The notes under the pieces are model-generated. The model ran no database searches, had not been told where the DNA came from, and saw only the letters and a list, made by a program, of their open reading frames with translations. A stretch of DNA of 64,000 nucleotides from Mesostigma viride (Eukaryota > Streptophyta > Mesostigmatophyceae > Mesostigmatales > Mesostigmataceae): the NCBI GenBank assembly GCA_009746045.1, contig RPFO01000065.1, forward strand, positions 5,283,368 through 5,347,367. Reading direction: 5' to 3'. Shown piece after piece: positions 1 through 11,029 of the stretch. Position numbers and translations under genes: made by a program. Position 1 is the first letter of the stretch. Every line of letters begins with the position of its first letter.

Positions 1-996
1 TGACTCCAAGCTGACTGAGGTGCTGAGCAACTGACACCCATACTGCAACATCTGGACTGAAAAAGATGGGCCCCAGAACTCGTGCAATACTTGTGATGGC
101 ATCACGTTTAGCTCAACATGCCCGGGGAGTTCCTCCTCCTCGCGAGCTCACAAGGGAGATAGCTATGCCTGTCTGCCTATCCAGGGAGTGCACCACCAGC
201 CAAGAGAGCCTTGTAAAAAAAATGCCAAGGTAACCGTTTAAGAGGTTCCATGTTGTTCCATCATCATCGCCCACTCAGAGAGAAAATACCCAGCCAGGCT
301 GGGTCAACTGAGCTCAGGTTACCTGCAACCTGAGGAGTGACAGTGGACAGGTTTATTGCACCCTGCACTGTCCATGTTGTACCTGCACAACATGTGAGGA
401 CCAGCCACCCCTGCCCTGCACAGAGGGGGCTGAAGTCCGAGTGACAGGTGACAGGACTATGACATCCTGGACCTGGCCACATTGCACCTGCACAACGTGG
501 GAGACCAGCCACCCCTGCCCTGCACATGGGTGACTGAAGTCCTGGTGACAGGTGACAGGAATATTTCATCCTGCACCTGTGCTGAGCACGTTGTACTAGA
601 CAACATGACAGCACCCATGCCTTACTGCCACTGAACAGTAAGGCCAGGTGGCCCAGGATATCCACAGTGAACTGGGGTCCTGGGTAACCACCTGTCAAGG
701 GAGCTTTGACCCTCCACTTGAATGGGGGCACCTGAGCCACTGAGCTCAAGGCCATTCCACCAAGGCATACGCCCTAGGGAAAAAGGTGTGAGATACATCC
801 CATGCCCACCTATGAAGGTGTGCATAACGAAATTCCATGGTGTTGAAAAATCAAAACAGATTTTATTGGGCATAGGGCACGCAGATGTATGAAAAACAGA
901 CTCCAACCAACCCCCCTGCTGGAAGCCACAACCTACCCCTTGGACCTGCCCAAGGGGTACTGGGTGACCTAGGCGGCCCTGGTGAACAGGACCCTG
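1..996. other. Left-edge non-coding stretch, with a two-copy tandem repeat
   Basis: No convincing gene is visible. A 105-bp tandem duplication occurs at about 381-590: the string ACCTGCACAA starts at 381 and again at 486, each followed by a near-identical CCAGCCACCCCTGCCCTGCA segment and a GTGACAGGTGACAGGA segment. The stretch lies 3' of the Copia-type RNase H on the minus strand and may hold the element's 3' untranslated region or LTR, but no matching LTR partner could be recognised by eye at the other end near 7.5-7.95 kb. Confidence 0.5.
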
Positions 997-1548
997 CTAG
1001 GCGTCCCCCCTATGGGGCAGGGTTGCCTGCTTGCCATAGGGGTTCATCAAGTGGTACAACAGCTGATATTGTTCAGCTGCCTGCTGAGGCACTTTAGTGA
1101 GTGCATCAGCAGCGTTGTGTTTGTCCTCCACGTGACGGGTGGACTCCCAGTAGGTGGACTCCTGTTTCAGGACCACCCAGTCAAGATCAGTGTGGACAGC
1201 ATAGGGGTTAGCAAGGAAACTGAGGACTGACTGACTGTCAGTGAGCAAGTGTGCCACCACCCCAGCATTGCTGCCTGCTTGCATCTGCAACCAAACCAGC
1301 ACATGATTCAAGTACCTGGCATGAAGCACTGCTGACACCACTGCCCTGCACTCAGCAGCATTGCTGCTGACAGCCTTGCGTCTATGCAACCGGCTGTACC
1401 ATGAAATGAGAGACAAGGGTGCATCATCATTCTGCACAAAATACAAGCCTGACTCCCTTGCCTGCATCTTGGTAATCTGCCTGGACTCCATGGAACTATC
1501 CATCATAGCTTGGATGTGAATGGTTTTGTGGAGATCCAAGGAGTGCAA
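997..1548 (-). pseudogene. Copia-type RNase H (fragment of retroelement pol)
   Basis: The 183-residue frame shows the RNase H fold typical of Copia elements: W-Y-S-R near residue 49, S-S-N-A-A-E-C-R (catalytic Glu), L-L-T-D-S-Q-S (catalytic Asp) and H-V-E-D-K-H-N-A-A-D-A-L-T-K (last Asp, product-release loop). It would degrade the RNA strand during reverse transcription. It overlaps the 3' end of the RT frame by about 46 bp in another frame, so a frameshift separates what should be one polyprotein. Confidence 0.75.
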
Positions 1549-2351
1549 GATAAGGGGAGGGCCTCCTGGAGAGTTTTGGTGATGGCTTTGTGACCTACTT
1601 GCATCAAGACATCATCATCAACTCTGCTAACCACAGCCAGGTGAGGTGCACACGTTGAGCACAACCACCCCAGCTTGCCTCTAATGGTAGGACAGGCTCC
1701 AGGTTTGATTTTTGTTTGCAAAACCTCCAAGCAGCTGTGCATGTAATCATTGGGAGAGTAGAGTGCACACACCCACTGGTTTTGATGCTGCTGGAGTTGT
1801 AACATTGTGCCACAAAATTTTATGGCAGTGGTGCCCAGCTCTACTTGCTTGCCAATCTCAAAATGCTGTGACACTTGTTGAATAAAATCATCCACAGCAC
1901 GCCTTGGCCCAGCAATCAGCTGATCATCCCCATGCCACACAAAGGTGAGAATGCCATGAGGGTGTGGGACCACAAAGAAGCAAGGGTCTATGTCATCATA
2001 TCTAGCCCCTAGCTTTTCAAACACAGCCTGAGCTGACATCCTGAAAATGCGAGGAGCTGATTGCAGCCCTTCAACACCTATGTTAGCTTTCAGGTACTGC
2101 TGAGGGATGTGTTTTGCCCAAACTCTGGGAGTGGAGACTACATACACCTGACCATGCCACACTTGTTGTGCTATCTCAGGTGAGCCTTTCAGGAAAGCCC
2201 TTTTAATGTCTGTAGCCTTACATACATAGTCATCCCCATCATTGAGATGACCCACAAAGACAGACAGCAAGATTTTTAGGGATGTTTGCTGAATGCCTGG
2301 CGTGTACAACTCTGCCTCTGTCAGATCAGTGGTGCCCTTGAACTCTGTCAC
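1503..2351 (-). pseudogene. Copia-type reverse transcriptase (fragment of retroelement pol)
   Basis: The 282-residue frame has RVT_2-like features: an N-terminal V-T-E-F-K-G segment, D-I-K-R-A-F-L-K-G (motif A region), and F-V-W-H-G-D-D-Q-L-I-A-G, matching the Y/F-V-D-D catalytic motif with an unusual His-Gly before Asp-Asp. The upstream end is displaced relative to the integrase frame: stop codons lie at 2413 and near 2350 in the other two frames while coding similarity continues across them. The protein would copy element RNA into cDNA in cytoplasmic particles. It is probably inactive because it is disconnected from gag and integrase. Confidence 0.75.
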
Positions 2352-2412
2352 ACAAGGTCTAGCATGAAAATGACTGACCCATCTGCTGCTGGCTTATGTT
2401 TACACACAAACT

Positions 2413-4735
2413 TCAGGCGCAAGTGCTTGCACCCTGCAGGCTTTTTGTCAATAGGTGTGACAGGGGAGTATGAGAAGGACTAAGAGGATCTGGCACTACC
2501 CATTCTTCCCTGGCCTTGTTAAAGGCCTCCACCCATTTTAGGAATCCTATGTGTGTGCGACAGTCTTGCTCTATCTGTTCATAAGAAAGAGGAGACATTT
2601 TAGCCACATCATGCTTGCCCAATCCAAATGAGTTGGGATGAAGTTTTTGGTTGTGAACCAGGTCTGCCACACAGGGTTCTTGCCCTGGGGCATACTTGGG
2701 TGTAGCAAATTTTACAGAAGCAATGTTGGTGTTAAGAAGTTTTTCAAGAGAAATTTTGAAATGATTCAGATCAACACCACCCATGTCCTGGATGGATAGT
2801 CTATCACTGGATATGACACCAGGGTAACAGAGAAAAGGATCCCCCAACAAAGCATTCCCTTTATAACCTTCCAATACCTGAAAAGGAGTGGGGATACCGA
2901 GTATAGTCAACATGACCTGACCTAATACCTTGAGGGATGACTGCCCTGAGAAATCAGCCACATGGTGCCAGGGTGAAGGTTCCAAAGGCAAATGGGGCAC
3001 AGCCAGGGCACTGATAATGCTGACCTGGGCTTGTGTGTCCACTGCAACCATAAATGGGCTATTGTCATTCTGCCCAACCTTCCCCACCTTAGCTGATCCT
3101 GCAGCAGTTTGAGCTTTGGCTCTATGAGCTGCTTGTAAAATGCGAACAGCGTCTGCTAGGCTGCGTTTGGAAGGTGCAGCTAGTGGCTGAGCTATGTTCA
3201 CACTTGTAGAGGTGATAGGTTGCTGATCACCTGTTTTGCCAATGTGACCCTCTGCTGCAGGGGGCCAATCCTGCAGTGACTGCCTGCAATCATCAAGGGT
3301 GACCTGGGTGTCACAGTGGGTGTGGCTCTCACACTCACCAGTGGGTGTTCCAAACAACCACTCACTGGGCAACGCTGGGATGCCAGGCAACTGTACAGGG
3401 CTGTCGGCCAACAGCTCTTCCTCCTCTGCCACGTCTGACACAGTTGGAAAATACAATTTCATCCTGTGAGGTGAACACCTGTGAATTTTTCCCGTGTCAT
3501 TGTGTTTAACTAACACTGTCCTGCCAGTGGTGTTAAACTTTAGGATGGTGGCTGGCCCATGCCAGGTACCCACCTTGCCTAGTCCCGACTCCTTGTAGAA
3601 TAGGACCTGATCCCCTTCTCTGAAGGTGGGACGTGGATGCTTTGCATCCTTGACAGCTAACCTGCTAGCTGTCTGTGCTCGCTGTGCGTTGTAGAGGGCT
3701 AGTACCTCAGGTGGATAAATGCCTGCATGCAATCCATCTGGTGTAATGACCACCCCTTGTGGGGTTTTCATGAGTGGCCTCCTGTTGAGGACTTGGCACA
3801 ACCTGGTGGACCACAGAGCTCTGTCAGCATAGGACCCACTGTCAGCCAGCAGATTGCCATCTTCTTTGGCTACAAGGGTTTTAATGGACCTGATGGCCCT
3901 TTCAATAATGCCTTGCCTCTCATGATCTTCTAGCCCAGCCAGATCAATAGCCTCACACCCTGGTTCATTGGCAAGACACGTGAACTGCTGATCCAGTAAC
4001 AATGCCTCCACAGGGTAGTACCTGGCCTGAGCAATCAAGAGAGCCCTGAGCAACTGTGTCTTGTCCATTCCAGGTAATGGTTCAATGGTTGTGTACCTTG
4101 ACCATGCATCTTTAAGTGCCAAGTAAGATTGTCCTTTGATATGAAAGACATCTCCTACCACCCTGCCCTTGCTCTTAGGTGGGGTAGCTACATGCCACTT
4201 AGGGGGTTTGGGTGCATTGAACTGACAATGCTGGCAGTGGGATCTGACCACCTGGCATGCACGTCTGAGTGCTGCCCCCCCTATTGCTGCTGCCACCACC
4301 TCTGCACTCACTTCATGCCCATAAAGGAAATGCAACTGCAAAGCAAGCTCCTGAAAACTGATCTGAGCATCCTCTGCTGGGGACACTCTGCACACCTTGG
4401 GAACCATAGATGTGAAGGTTGGTTTAGAGACATAATCTTCTGAAACCAGCTGTAGCACCTTTCCAGAACTGCTCACTGCTCTGACAGTGGGGCATGCAGA
4501 AGAAGAAGGTGAAGCAGGCACACTCAAGCCAGCATGAGAGGGAGACTCACACTTCTTGCCGTAAGGAGGCCGCTTGCAGTCCTTGGGGTCACCGTGGGGC
4601 GGCCCGTGGCACTTGTGGCACAGGACGTCCAAATGCCCCAGCTCGTCCACGTTCTTGCGGCAGGTGGGCCGCAGGTGGTACTTCATGCCACAGCGGGTGC
4701 ACCGCTGAGAAGACTTGTCCTCCTTGTCCTGCTTC

Positions 4736-4812
<77 letters not shown>

Positions 4813-6303
4813 GCTGGAGCTGCCCCCCTTGGAGGGAGACTGCCCCTTACCCTTGCCCTTGCCCCAGCCCCTGCCCTTGCCCTTGCCCTTGCCCTTGCCC
4901 TTGCCCTTAAACATTTGTCCCAGCAGGGACTTGACTTCTGCCATAGTGACAGGTCTCTTGCTCCTGTCTTCCCTCTCCCTATCCTCCTCCTCCCTCTCTT
5001 CCCCCCTGACCCTCTTTACAGAGGTGCCCATGGCCCCCTGGCTAAGGGGAGCCAAGGCCAGCTTGATATAATCCAATGCCTCCTTCATGTCCTCCCAGTA
5101 CTTTGCCATTCCTGTGGCAAGCATAGCGTAGGTGTTTTTGTCAAGTTTGAGTTTCTCAAGGAAGGAACGCAGCAAGAACTTGTGATCTAGCTGCTGGACA
5201 TCAGGACGTGCTTTGATGGCTAGCTCATATTTCTTTGTCTCAGCCACATAGTCCACTGATGTGACCCTGTATTCCTCTACCCACCTGAATGCCCCATAGA
5301 TGTCCACAGATGAGGGGGTGGAGAGGAGGTCAGTTAGCTCCTTCATGAAAGCCTCCCAAACTGCCCTAGCCTGCGTGTCCTGCCACTTGGGATACCTACG
5401 CTGGAAGACAAGAATGAGATTCTGAATCTGAGAAGAGGACTGATGGTAGAAATCCCCCTGCATGAGAGATCCAAACCAATTCTTGACATTCAGTTCCTCC
5501 CTAGCCAGCTGCAGAGAGAGAAGTGCATGATTCCCCTGCTCCCTAGTATACCCCTCAGGCAGCCCCCTGACATTAATCCTATCCACAGGACGGTTTTCAT
5601 TGTAAGTGGGCAACCTAGAGGGGGATGCAGGGGGAGAGGGAGAAGATGGTGTTGCTGCTGCAGCATTCACAGGAGAGACCTGCTGAGAGGGAAGTGCTAC
5701 TTGAGTGAGCTGAGCAGGATGGGCAAACATGGGCTGTGTAGGAGGGTTAGACAACATAGGGGTGGGCTGGGTGGGGGTGTGAGTGTGTGTCACTTCCCGC
5801 CTCCTGCTGCGGGCCTCCTCCCAATCATGGAAGGTGGGAGAGAGGGACACTTCATCGTCAGTAGGGTTAGTAAAATCATGATGCAGCCAGGTAGGCAGCC
5901 ACCTACCCGCCCCTTTCAGGATGGCGTTGTGCAGGAGCTCCAGCAGACGCACCAGACGCACCCTGCTGCCCTGCACCCTCCTCCCTGAGAGGAGAGCCTG
6001 CAGGGCAGGCAGCAGGTCGTCGCACACCCTGCGTGTGCCCTCTTGGAGGTTGGGCAGGCCCAGGATGTGCGTGATGATTGCACACACCAGGCTGCCCGCC
6101 TCCGCGACATGCATCTGCTGGCTCCTGTCGGCCAGCCCACGGAAGGAGGCTGTGGCTGTCTGTATGGCACGCCACACGGCCTCATCACCCAGGGTGATGA
6201 AGTCGCGACCTTGCAGGTCGCCCTCCAGCAGTGCTGGTTGCTGCCCAGCTGCGGTGGGACCCTGGGGCCCCTCCGGCCCTGCCAGGGACTTGTCCTTGTG
6301 CGA
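2413..6303 (-). pseudogene. Gag-integrase-protease-like polyprotein of the Copia-type relic
   Basis: This is the longest open piece (about 1250-1295 residues; no ATG near its 5' end, where a TAG at 6304-6306 cuts it off from a Pro/Ala-rich upstream frame). Counting from the GTG at 6177: helical gag-like region at about 1-400, Lys-Gly repeats at about 425-450, poly-Asn at about 455-480, zinc knuckle C-x2-C...C at about 492-535, integrase zinc-binding H...H...C-x2-C at about 612-650, integrase core with D-V-F-H-I-K-G and L-L-L-D-Q-Q-F and a Glu near 755, then an aspartic-protease-like V-D-T-Q-A-Q-V-S-I-I-S at about 1042. Asp-Thr-Gln replaces the normal Asp-Thr/Ser-Gly, so protease activity is doubtful. 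Confidence 0.7.
4736..4813. repeat. (TTG)26 trinucleotide run encoding poly-Asn
   Basis: Twenty-six uninterrupted TTG units (AAC on the coding minus strand) lie inside the gag-like region just before the zinc knuckle. A second low-complexity tract, CCCTTG-type hexamers at about 4850-4908, encodes Lys-Gly repeats. Both are likely slippage products within the element. Confidence 0.95.
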
Positions 6304-6740
6304 CTAGAGGGGGCCTGCCCCCCAGAGCCGCTGGAGGTGCCCGTGACACCCTCCATGGGGGCTGCATCCCCCGCCAGCGCCGGAGGCGCCGGCGTCGCTG
6401 CCGGGGTCCCTGCGACCCCGGGCGCTTGTGTCGCCGCCGGGGTCCCTGCGACCCCGGTGGCCTCCTCAGCCACCTGGCCCCCCACGCTGGGCGGGGGAGC
6501 CTGCGGCTGAGGTTGGACCCTCTGACCTGCCAGAGGGTCCTGGGTGGCTTCACCACCCATGGGCGTGTTGGGGGCGTCTGCCGCCCCGCGCTCCGTCGCA
6601 GGCGGCATCGCAGCCGCCTCACGCCTATCCGGGCCCCAGCCAACTGGCGTGACTTGGGGCCACGGCCCCAACGGAGTCAGCGGATCTCTGGTCGGGCGAC
6701 CACGCGCAGCGCCTCTCTCTGGCGCTGCCTGGACGCCCAC
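5916..6740 (-). pseudogene. Pro/Ala-rich N-terminal gag segment of the Copia-type relic
   Basis: This frame encodes a Pro/Ala/Gly-rich segment with a near-perfect internal duplication of G-V-A-G-T-P-A-A-T-x-A-P. At about 6300 the reading continues into the long gag-pol frame only after a one-base shift, so it is best read as the displaced N-terminal part of gag. Beyond about 6180 the frame is a shadow of the gag-pol frame. Confidence 0.4.
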
Positions 6741-7160
6741 TGATCAACAGTGCCGGGTTGTGCCTCGGCCGATTGGCGAAACAGTACAGCCAAACTGCCA
6801 CCTGAACCAGAGAACTGCATCCTCAGCGCCCCTCGATCAGCGTTTGCACCCGATGAACCTCTATCGCGTGCATCTCCTCATCTGGAAGCACTGAAAACGT
6901 TGACGTAAGATCCGGCCGTTCACCGAAATGAACGCGGGATGTCGTCCTCCCCAAGGGGAGAAAATGGGGTGGGCGCCCGAATGCGACCGGGGGCGGAACA
7001 TGTTCCCCATACCGGTCAATGTCCATGTGGCCATCTGTCGGCCCACGGAAAGGTTGCCAGACGTCGCAGGTGTCTGCGACGAAAGCTCAAGCGAAGGCCG
7101 AGGCCTCGCAGGCGGCACCTCGCCATCCTCCTCGAGGAATCACTCCGCTCACGACCCCCG

Positions 7161-7442
7161 TCACCTGCGACGGGGGATTGCGTGCCCGGGGGACCTGCCC
7201 CCCAGGTGCCATGGCGGACGAACCGCCAGTGGCAAACGGACGACCGCTCGCCATCCCCGGGCGCCGGGCCCCACCTGCGGGCCCCGACGCCTGGGTTGGT
7301 CAGCGACCACCGTGCGGAAGGTGACGTTGGGCGTCACCCTCGCATCGTTGGTGGAGGGCGTGCCCTCCGGCGAAAGGCGGGGTGAGGTGCGCCTGGCAGG
7401 CGCCTTCCCCTTGTTGTTGCCGTTGTTGCCGTTGTTGGAAGC
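7161..7442 (-). pseudogene. Possible gag N-terminus of the Copia-type relic
   Basis: An ATG at 7442 opens a frame starting M-A-S-N-N-G-N-N-G-N-N-K-G-K-A-P, an Asn/Gly/Lys-rich start matching the poly-Asn and Lys/Gly style of the gag region downstream. The frame is lost near 7160, before the Pro/Ala-rich segment. It may be the true translation start of the ancestral polyprotein; the evidence is compositional only. Confidence 0.35.
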
Positions 7443-7826
7443 CATATCTTTTTTTTTGATTGTAAAAAAAATATCGAACTTTTCAGTCCAAGTTGGATGG
7501 AGACTAGGGACGACGAACAACTGCGAAAGCTGAGAGCGAATGATGATTGTATTACAATAATACAATGAGAGAGAGATGAAAGCTGAGGGCTCAGAATGGA
7601 ACTGGGCAGACTCGGGTGCTGTGGCACTCCCCAGTGCTACGCCTATATGCCTATGGCGGTGCTACCTGCAGCACACGACCAGTGGACAAGTGTACACTGC
7701 AATGCCATGCGACCACGTCACTAGCATCCAGCTAAGACTCGGCCCGTCAGGCCCGGCTACACCGGACCTGGCGGGTCGAGCTAGCACCTAGGAACAGTCT
7801 GGCACTAACCGCACATCGGTCCACAT

Positions 7827-7870
7827 GACACCTCAGTACCGTACACCCTGCCGTACTGTACTGAGGTGTC
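7827..7870. repeat. 18-bp inverted repeat (hairpin) between retroelement relic and viral block
   Basis: GACACCTCAGTACCGTAC (7827-7844) pairs with 7853-7870 with one mismatch around an 8-nt loop. It lies in the 0.5-kb non-coding gap between the Copia-type relic and the first virus-like gene, a stretch without a recognisable gene. It could be a terminator or a transposon end; no partner end was found. Confidence 0.7.
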
Positions 7871-8016
7871 CCGCTCAGCCGCGGTAGGCAATACGCGGCG
7901 CGCAGGCCGGAAATCCGTGTGTCAGCCTAAGCATCTCATCTAACTCTCTCAAGAAGTCGACATATTTTTTACTGTGGTCCACCGAGCACTATTTTGTCAT
8001 CCTCCATTAAGGACCC

Positions 8017-8280
8017 ATGGCCACCGTCGCATTCATCGGGAGGGTCATCAAGACCAAGTACGAAAATGGCAAAATCCCGCCCTGCGATTTGTTCGACTCT
8101 GCCATCACGGAAACCGTGGAAATGGCTGCCGAGGTCGCCCGCGCCCAATCAGCAGGCCGGCTTGAGCAAAAGGCAGAAGAGCTGTGGCGCCTCTATTACT
8201 CTTTTGATGATAAAGACCACCCGCTCTACAAGCAGGTTGTGGAGGAGGCGGTTCGCGAGCTGGCGGAGATAAGAGGTTAA
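8017..8280 (+). CDS. Small hypothetical protein (87 aa), first gene of the viral block
   Basis: ATG at 8017 follows an AT-rich stretch (CATATTTTTTACTG) and opens a clean 87-residue frame. The product is acidic and helical (V-E-M-A-A-E-V-A-R-A-Q; A-E-E-L-W-R-L-Y-Y-S-F-D), without a transmembrane segment or recognised domain. Its stop abuts the end of the convergent gene at 8277-9717. The family is not recognised. Confidence 0.55.
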   Translation: MATVAFIGRVIKTKYENGKIPPCDLFDSAITETVEMAAEVARAQSAGRLEQKAEELWRLYYSFDDKDHPLYKQVVEEAVRELAEIRG

Positions 8281-9717
8281 CCGGTTATTCTTAATGCGCC
8301 TGGATGTCGTGGTGGTTGATCAGAATCGGAATCGGAATCAATCACCACGTACTCTATTGCTTTTCCTTTCCCCTTCTTGTCCTTCGCATTCCGTTCCCTC
8401 TCCTCCTTTTCCCTTTTCTCCTTCTCCTCTCTCCTTGTCCTCTCCCTCTCCTCCTCCCTCCTCTCCTCCTCGGCCGGATCGATGAGCATCAGGCGTCTCC
8501 CGCGTTTTCGGGCGTTGACACCCGCCCTTTTGGCTGAGCCCCAAAGAATGTCAGGCAGCAGGTCTGGCAGCACTGTCGGTTCTTCTTGGGGGGGGTCAGC
8601 TCTGCTGACGGGGTGGGTGACGCGGGGGGGCACTGCCGGGGCGTCTAACAAATCTCAATCCGCTGCCCAATAAGCGGTTGGGAAAAAGCGGCACATTTGG
8701 ACGCTGGGCTGGACCTTTCAACCACTTGTCATAGGCTTTCTTCATTTTCCGGTGATCCCTTTTGAGTCTTTCGAAAGCATGCAAGTACGCCGCAGCAGCC
8801 TCTTCGAGGCCTCTGTTTAAGAAACGCTCGTATTCACGGACGGCCTGTTCCATTTGAATGTCGATATTTTCCAGTCGCTGCTCCCATCGCGCCATTTGCG
8901 CCCTGCCAAGCAGCTCGTGCAGATTCCTTATGATCCCTTCCCGAATGCTCCTCAATCTGTTGATCTTTGCTTTACCTCTCCTGATATCTCCTTTCGTCTG
9001 TGCTGTCACCGGGAGTGCATTCATGCGAGTTTGCACATCCTGCTCCTCGGCCACGTTTGCGTTGAATTCCTCGATGGCCGCTTGAATTTGAAACACTCTC
9101 TGCACGTTGGGATCAAGGAAAGCTCGCCGGGTGTGTTCGGGTATCGCCTCCGGTATTTCGTCATATGTCAGGACCTGGAGAGTGTCTCGCGAGCCTCCTG
9201 CCCCCCCTGCCCCCGCTCTAGCCTGCTGTCTAGTCAATTCAGGAAGGTCCCTCATCAGGTCTGCAGCGAGTTGAAGTTGACGTCGGAACGCCGCGTTTTC
9301 TTCACCTGCTACTAGATCATCTATGAGTCTTTGAATCGGGGTTGTTTGGACAAGGCGTAGAACCCCCTCTGGGAGGCCTGTATGTCGGGGCTCGTGTTCT
9401 TCTTCGTGAGGTGCCTCCGTGATGGGTTGGAACGCATCTACCTGAACCGGATCTTGCTGATCGTCCCTGTGCCGAGCGGGGCGCCGCCGTGGGTTGGCGC
9501 TTCTTCGCCTCCTACTTCGCGGCACAAGGACGCCGTCGTCGTCATTACCTTCCTCCCGGGCGTACCGAGGCTGCAGAGGAGCTCGCAGAGGGCCTAGAAC
9601 AAGAACCGGGACCTCAGGGGAAGGCCTCGGGATCGCTTCTTGGGGCAACACTTGCGTTCTTGACGGCATACCTCCTTGCCGGGCCAGTCTGGACACATTG
9701 AGTGGCATCTCATACAT
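8277..9717 (-). CDS. Hypothetical coiled-coil protein, probably frameshifted near the 3' end
   Basis: The frame from ATG 9717 to a stop at 8596 encodes 373 residues: an Arg/Pro-rich N-terminus, then a helical region (about 115-345) rich in Glu/Gln/Arg that looks like coiled coil. At about 8590-8650, around long C/G runs, a second frame continues to 8277 with a charged E-R-R-E-E-E-R-E-R-T-R-R-E-E-K-E-K segment and an acidic Ser/Asp tail. The join is seamless apart from one base, so I read one gene of about 480 residues with a homopolymer frameshift, sequencing error or programmed slip. A virion or scaffold role is possible but not shown. TATAC-type sequence lies just upstream of the start. Confidence 0.55.
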
Positions 9718-10067
9718 ATACGGTATGCGATTTTTCTGTATCTATTGAATATGATGGGATTGTGTCTGTCTGTCAGCCCGTTTGGGGGGCACGGCGTCAA
9801 CCGTGTGGATCATTCCTGTTCCTTCCAACTGAGCGCCCAATCAATCCTGCGATCCCGGTGGGAGGCAGCGCATGTATTGGAGCCCCCCCGCGCCAGGCTG
9901 CCCACCCCAATTCCGTCACCGAAGGCGCACAATAAGAGTACACCCCCAAGTGTGTACTGGTGATGCTTGACGTAATCAATACAGCCATCCTCGCGTCCGG
10001 AGACACTTCGGACAGCTAGCAACTTCTTTCTTCATCACAGGAAAGGGCGCGGAATCGACCGGACGAC
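9718..10067. other. Intergenic spacer between divergent viral genes
   Basis: About 350 bp with no gene I can support. AT-rich promoter-like sequence (ATACATATACGGTATGCG) is next to the minus-strand start at 9717. Confidence 0.5.
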
Positions 10068-10619
10068 ATGGACCTCCTGGAGAGATCTCTGCAGCGTTTC
10101 TACAAGAACGAAGCGAACTTCAACACGTTGTACGAGTTCGCCTGTCCGGAGGGAAAAAAGAGGTCGTCCGGTGTCTCCCTTCGCGTCATCGAGTGGCTCG
10201 TAACCAACTACGCCAAGACGCACAAAGTAGAGTACAACCTCGAAGGCTCGTCCATCCCGTTCAACCTGTACATGGCGTACAGAGAGCAGACGGACGTCTA
10301 CTCCAAACGCATGTTTGACCCCTTTGCGAGAAGGACCAAGACCAAGCTGGTCAGCGCGGACGGTGGGCGTGAAATTGTCACAACCCCAGGGCAGATGAAC
10401 TTCTTTCGCTGGGCCATCCTTAATGGCATCGTGGAGTATGCGAAATCTCACCATGAGGACATCAGGGCCGACCTGCCTAAGTGCAAGACGCCCACTCTTC
10501 ACGTGCGCGACGGCAAGATCGTTAAGTGCCGTAATCGGTGCAAGGCCTCGGACCTGGCCGTGATCCTGCGCCCACAGGTCAAGAGAGTTCAACGCCGTTT
10601 CATCGTCCGCTTTGACTGA
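10068..10619 (+). CDS. Conserved nucleocytovirus-like protein of unknown function (183 aa)
   Basis: An intact frame from ATG 10068. Characteristic segments are S-L-R-V-I-E-W-L-V-T-N-Y-A-K at about 37-50, M-F-D-P-F-A-R-R at about 83-90 and T-T-P-G-Q-M-N-F-F-R-W-A-I at about 105-117. This pattern recalls an uncharacterised family seen in several giant-virus lineages; that recollection was not checked by search, and no enzymatic motif is visible. The C-terminus is basic. It is followed 45 bp downstream by a co-directional small gene, suggesting a short late-type gene pair. Confidence 0.65.
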   Translation: MDLLERSLQRFYKNEANFNTLYEFACPEGKKRSSGVSLRVIEWLVTNYAKTHKVEYNLEGSSIPFNLYMAYREQTDVYSKRMFDPFARRTKTKLVSADGGREIVTTPGQMNFFRWAILNGIVEYAKSHHEDIRADLPKCKTPTLHVRDGKIVKCRNRCKASDLAVILRPQVKRVQRRFIVRFD

Positions 10620-10663
10620 ACGAGGGCGCGCTTAAAATATGGTCTATCCTAATAGAGAGCAGC

Positions 10664-11029
10664 ATGGCCTTCATATACGAAGCGGTCATAAAACGCCCGT
10701 TGAAGGACCTGTTCATGAGGGGCCCGCACCTCTTCGGCTCTCTGGGCTTCTGGCAGAACATGGACAAACACGATATCTGTGCAGAGATGACGACGACCTC
10801 CTCGGAAATCTGGCGAGTCAGCCCGCATCATTGCGAACAGGTGATAGAGAGCCGTTTTGAGAGTGTCCATGTTCTTATAAGGACCATCCTGTTGTGGATG
10901 GCTGCGTACAAGGCATTTCTTCTGTGTGTCAGTCTCATCCTAGAAGGGGTAAATAAACGATTTATTGAAAGAAGTAAATCGAAAATCAACGCCACCTCAA
11001 CATCGTCCTCAACGCCCCCCCTCTCCTGA
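10664..11029 (+). CDS. Small membrane-associated hypothetical protein (121 aa)
   Basis: ATG 10664 lies 45 bp after the preceding stop, with AAAATATGG upstream. One strongly hydrophobic segment (I-L-L-W-M-A-A-Y-K-A-F-L-L-C-V-S-L-I-L, about residues 74-92) predicts a membrane anchor; the tail is Ser/Thr-rich. The last 44 bp overlap the 3' end of the convergent gene 10986-11348. No homologous family recognised. Confidence 0.5.
   Translation: MAFIYEAVIKRPLKDLFMRGPHLFGSLGFWQNMDKHDICAEMTTTSSEIWRVSPHHCEQVIESRFESVHVLIRTILLWMAAYKAFLLCVSLILEGVNKRFIERSKSKINATSTSSSTPPLS

Larger units (their letters stand above)
997..7442 (-). mobile_element. Decayed Copia-type (Ty1/copia-like) retroelement
   Basis: Read on the minus strand, the region carries, in order, an N-terminal Asn/Gly-rich gag-like start (ATG at 7442), a Pro/Ala-rich stretch, a gag-like helical region, a Lys/Gly-rich and poly-Asn tract, a zinc knuckle, integrase, an aspartic-protease-like motif, reverse transcriptase and RNase H. 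The coding frame is broken at about 6300, 2413 and 2350 and between RT and RNase H, so the copy is a relic. RT and RNase H are of the Copia kind (D-I-K-R-A-F-L-K-G; DSQSVL; ADALTK). The usual Copia order is PR-IN-RT-RH; here the protease-like D-T-Q-A motif follows integrase. LTR ends were not identified, so the outer boundaries are minimal estimates. Confidence 0.75.

Noticed and set aside
264-755. 163-codon minus-strand frame at the left edge
   Set aside because: Covers the 105-bp tandem duplication; repeated Cys/Gly-rich segments reflect the DNA repeat, not a domain.
5443-5988. 181-codon plus-strand frame inside the retroelement gag region
   Set aside because: Antisense to the gag frame with no supporting motif.
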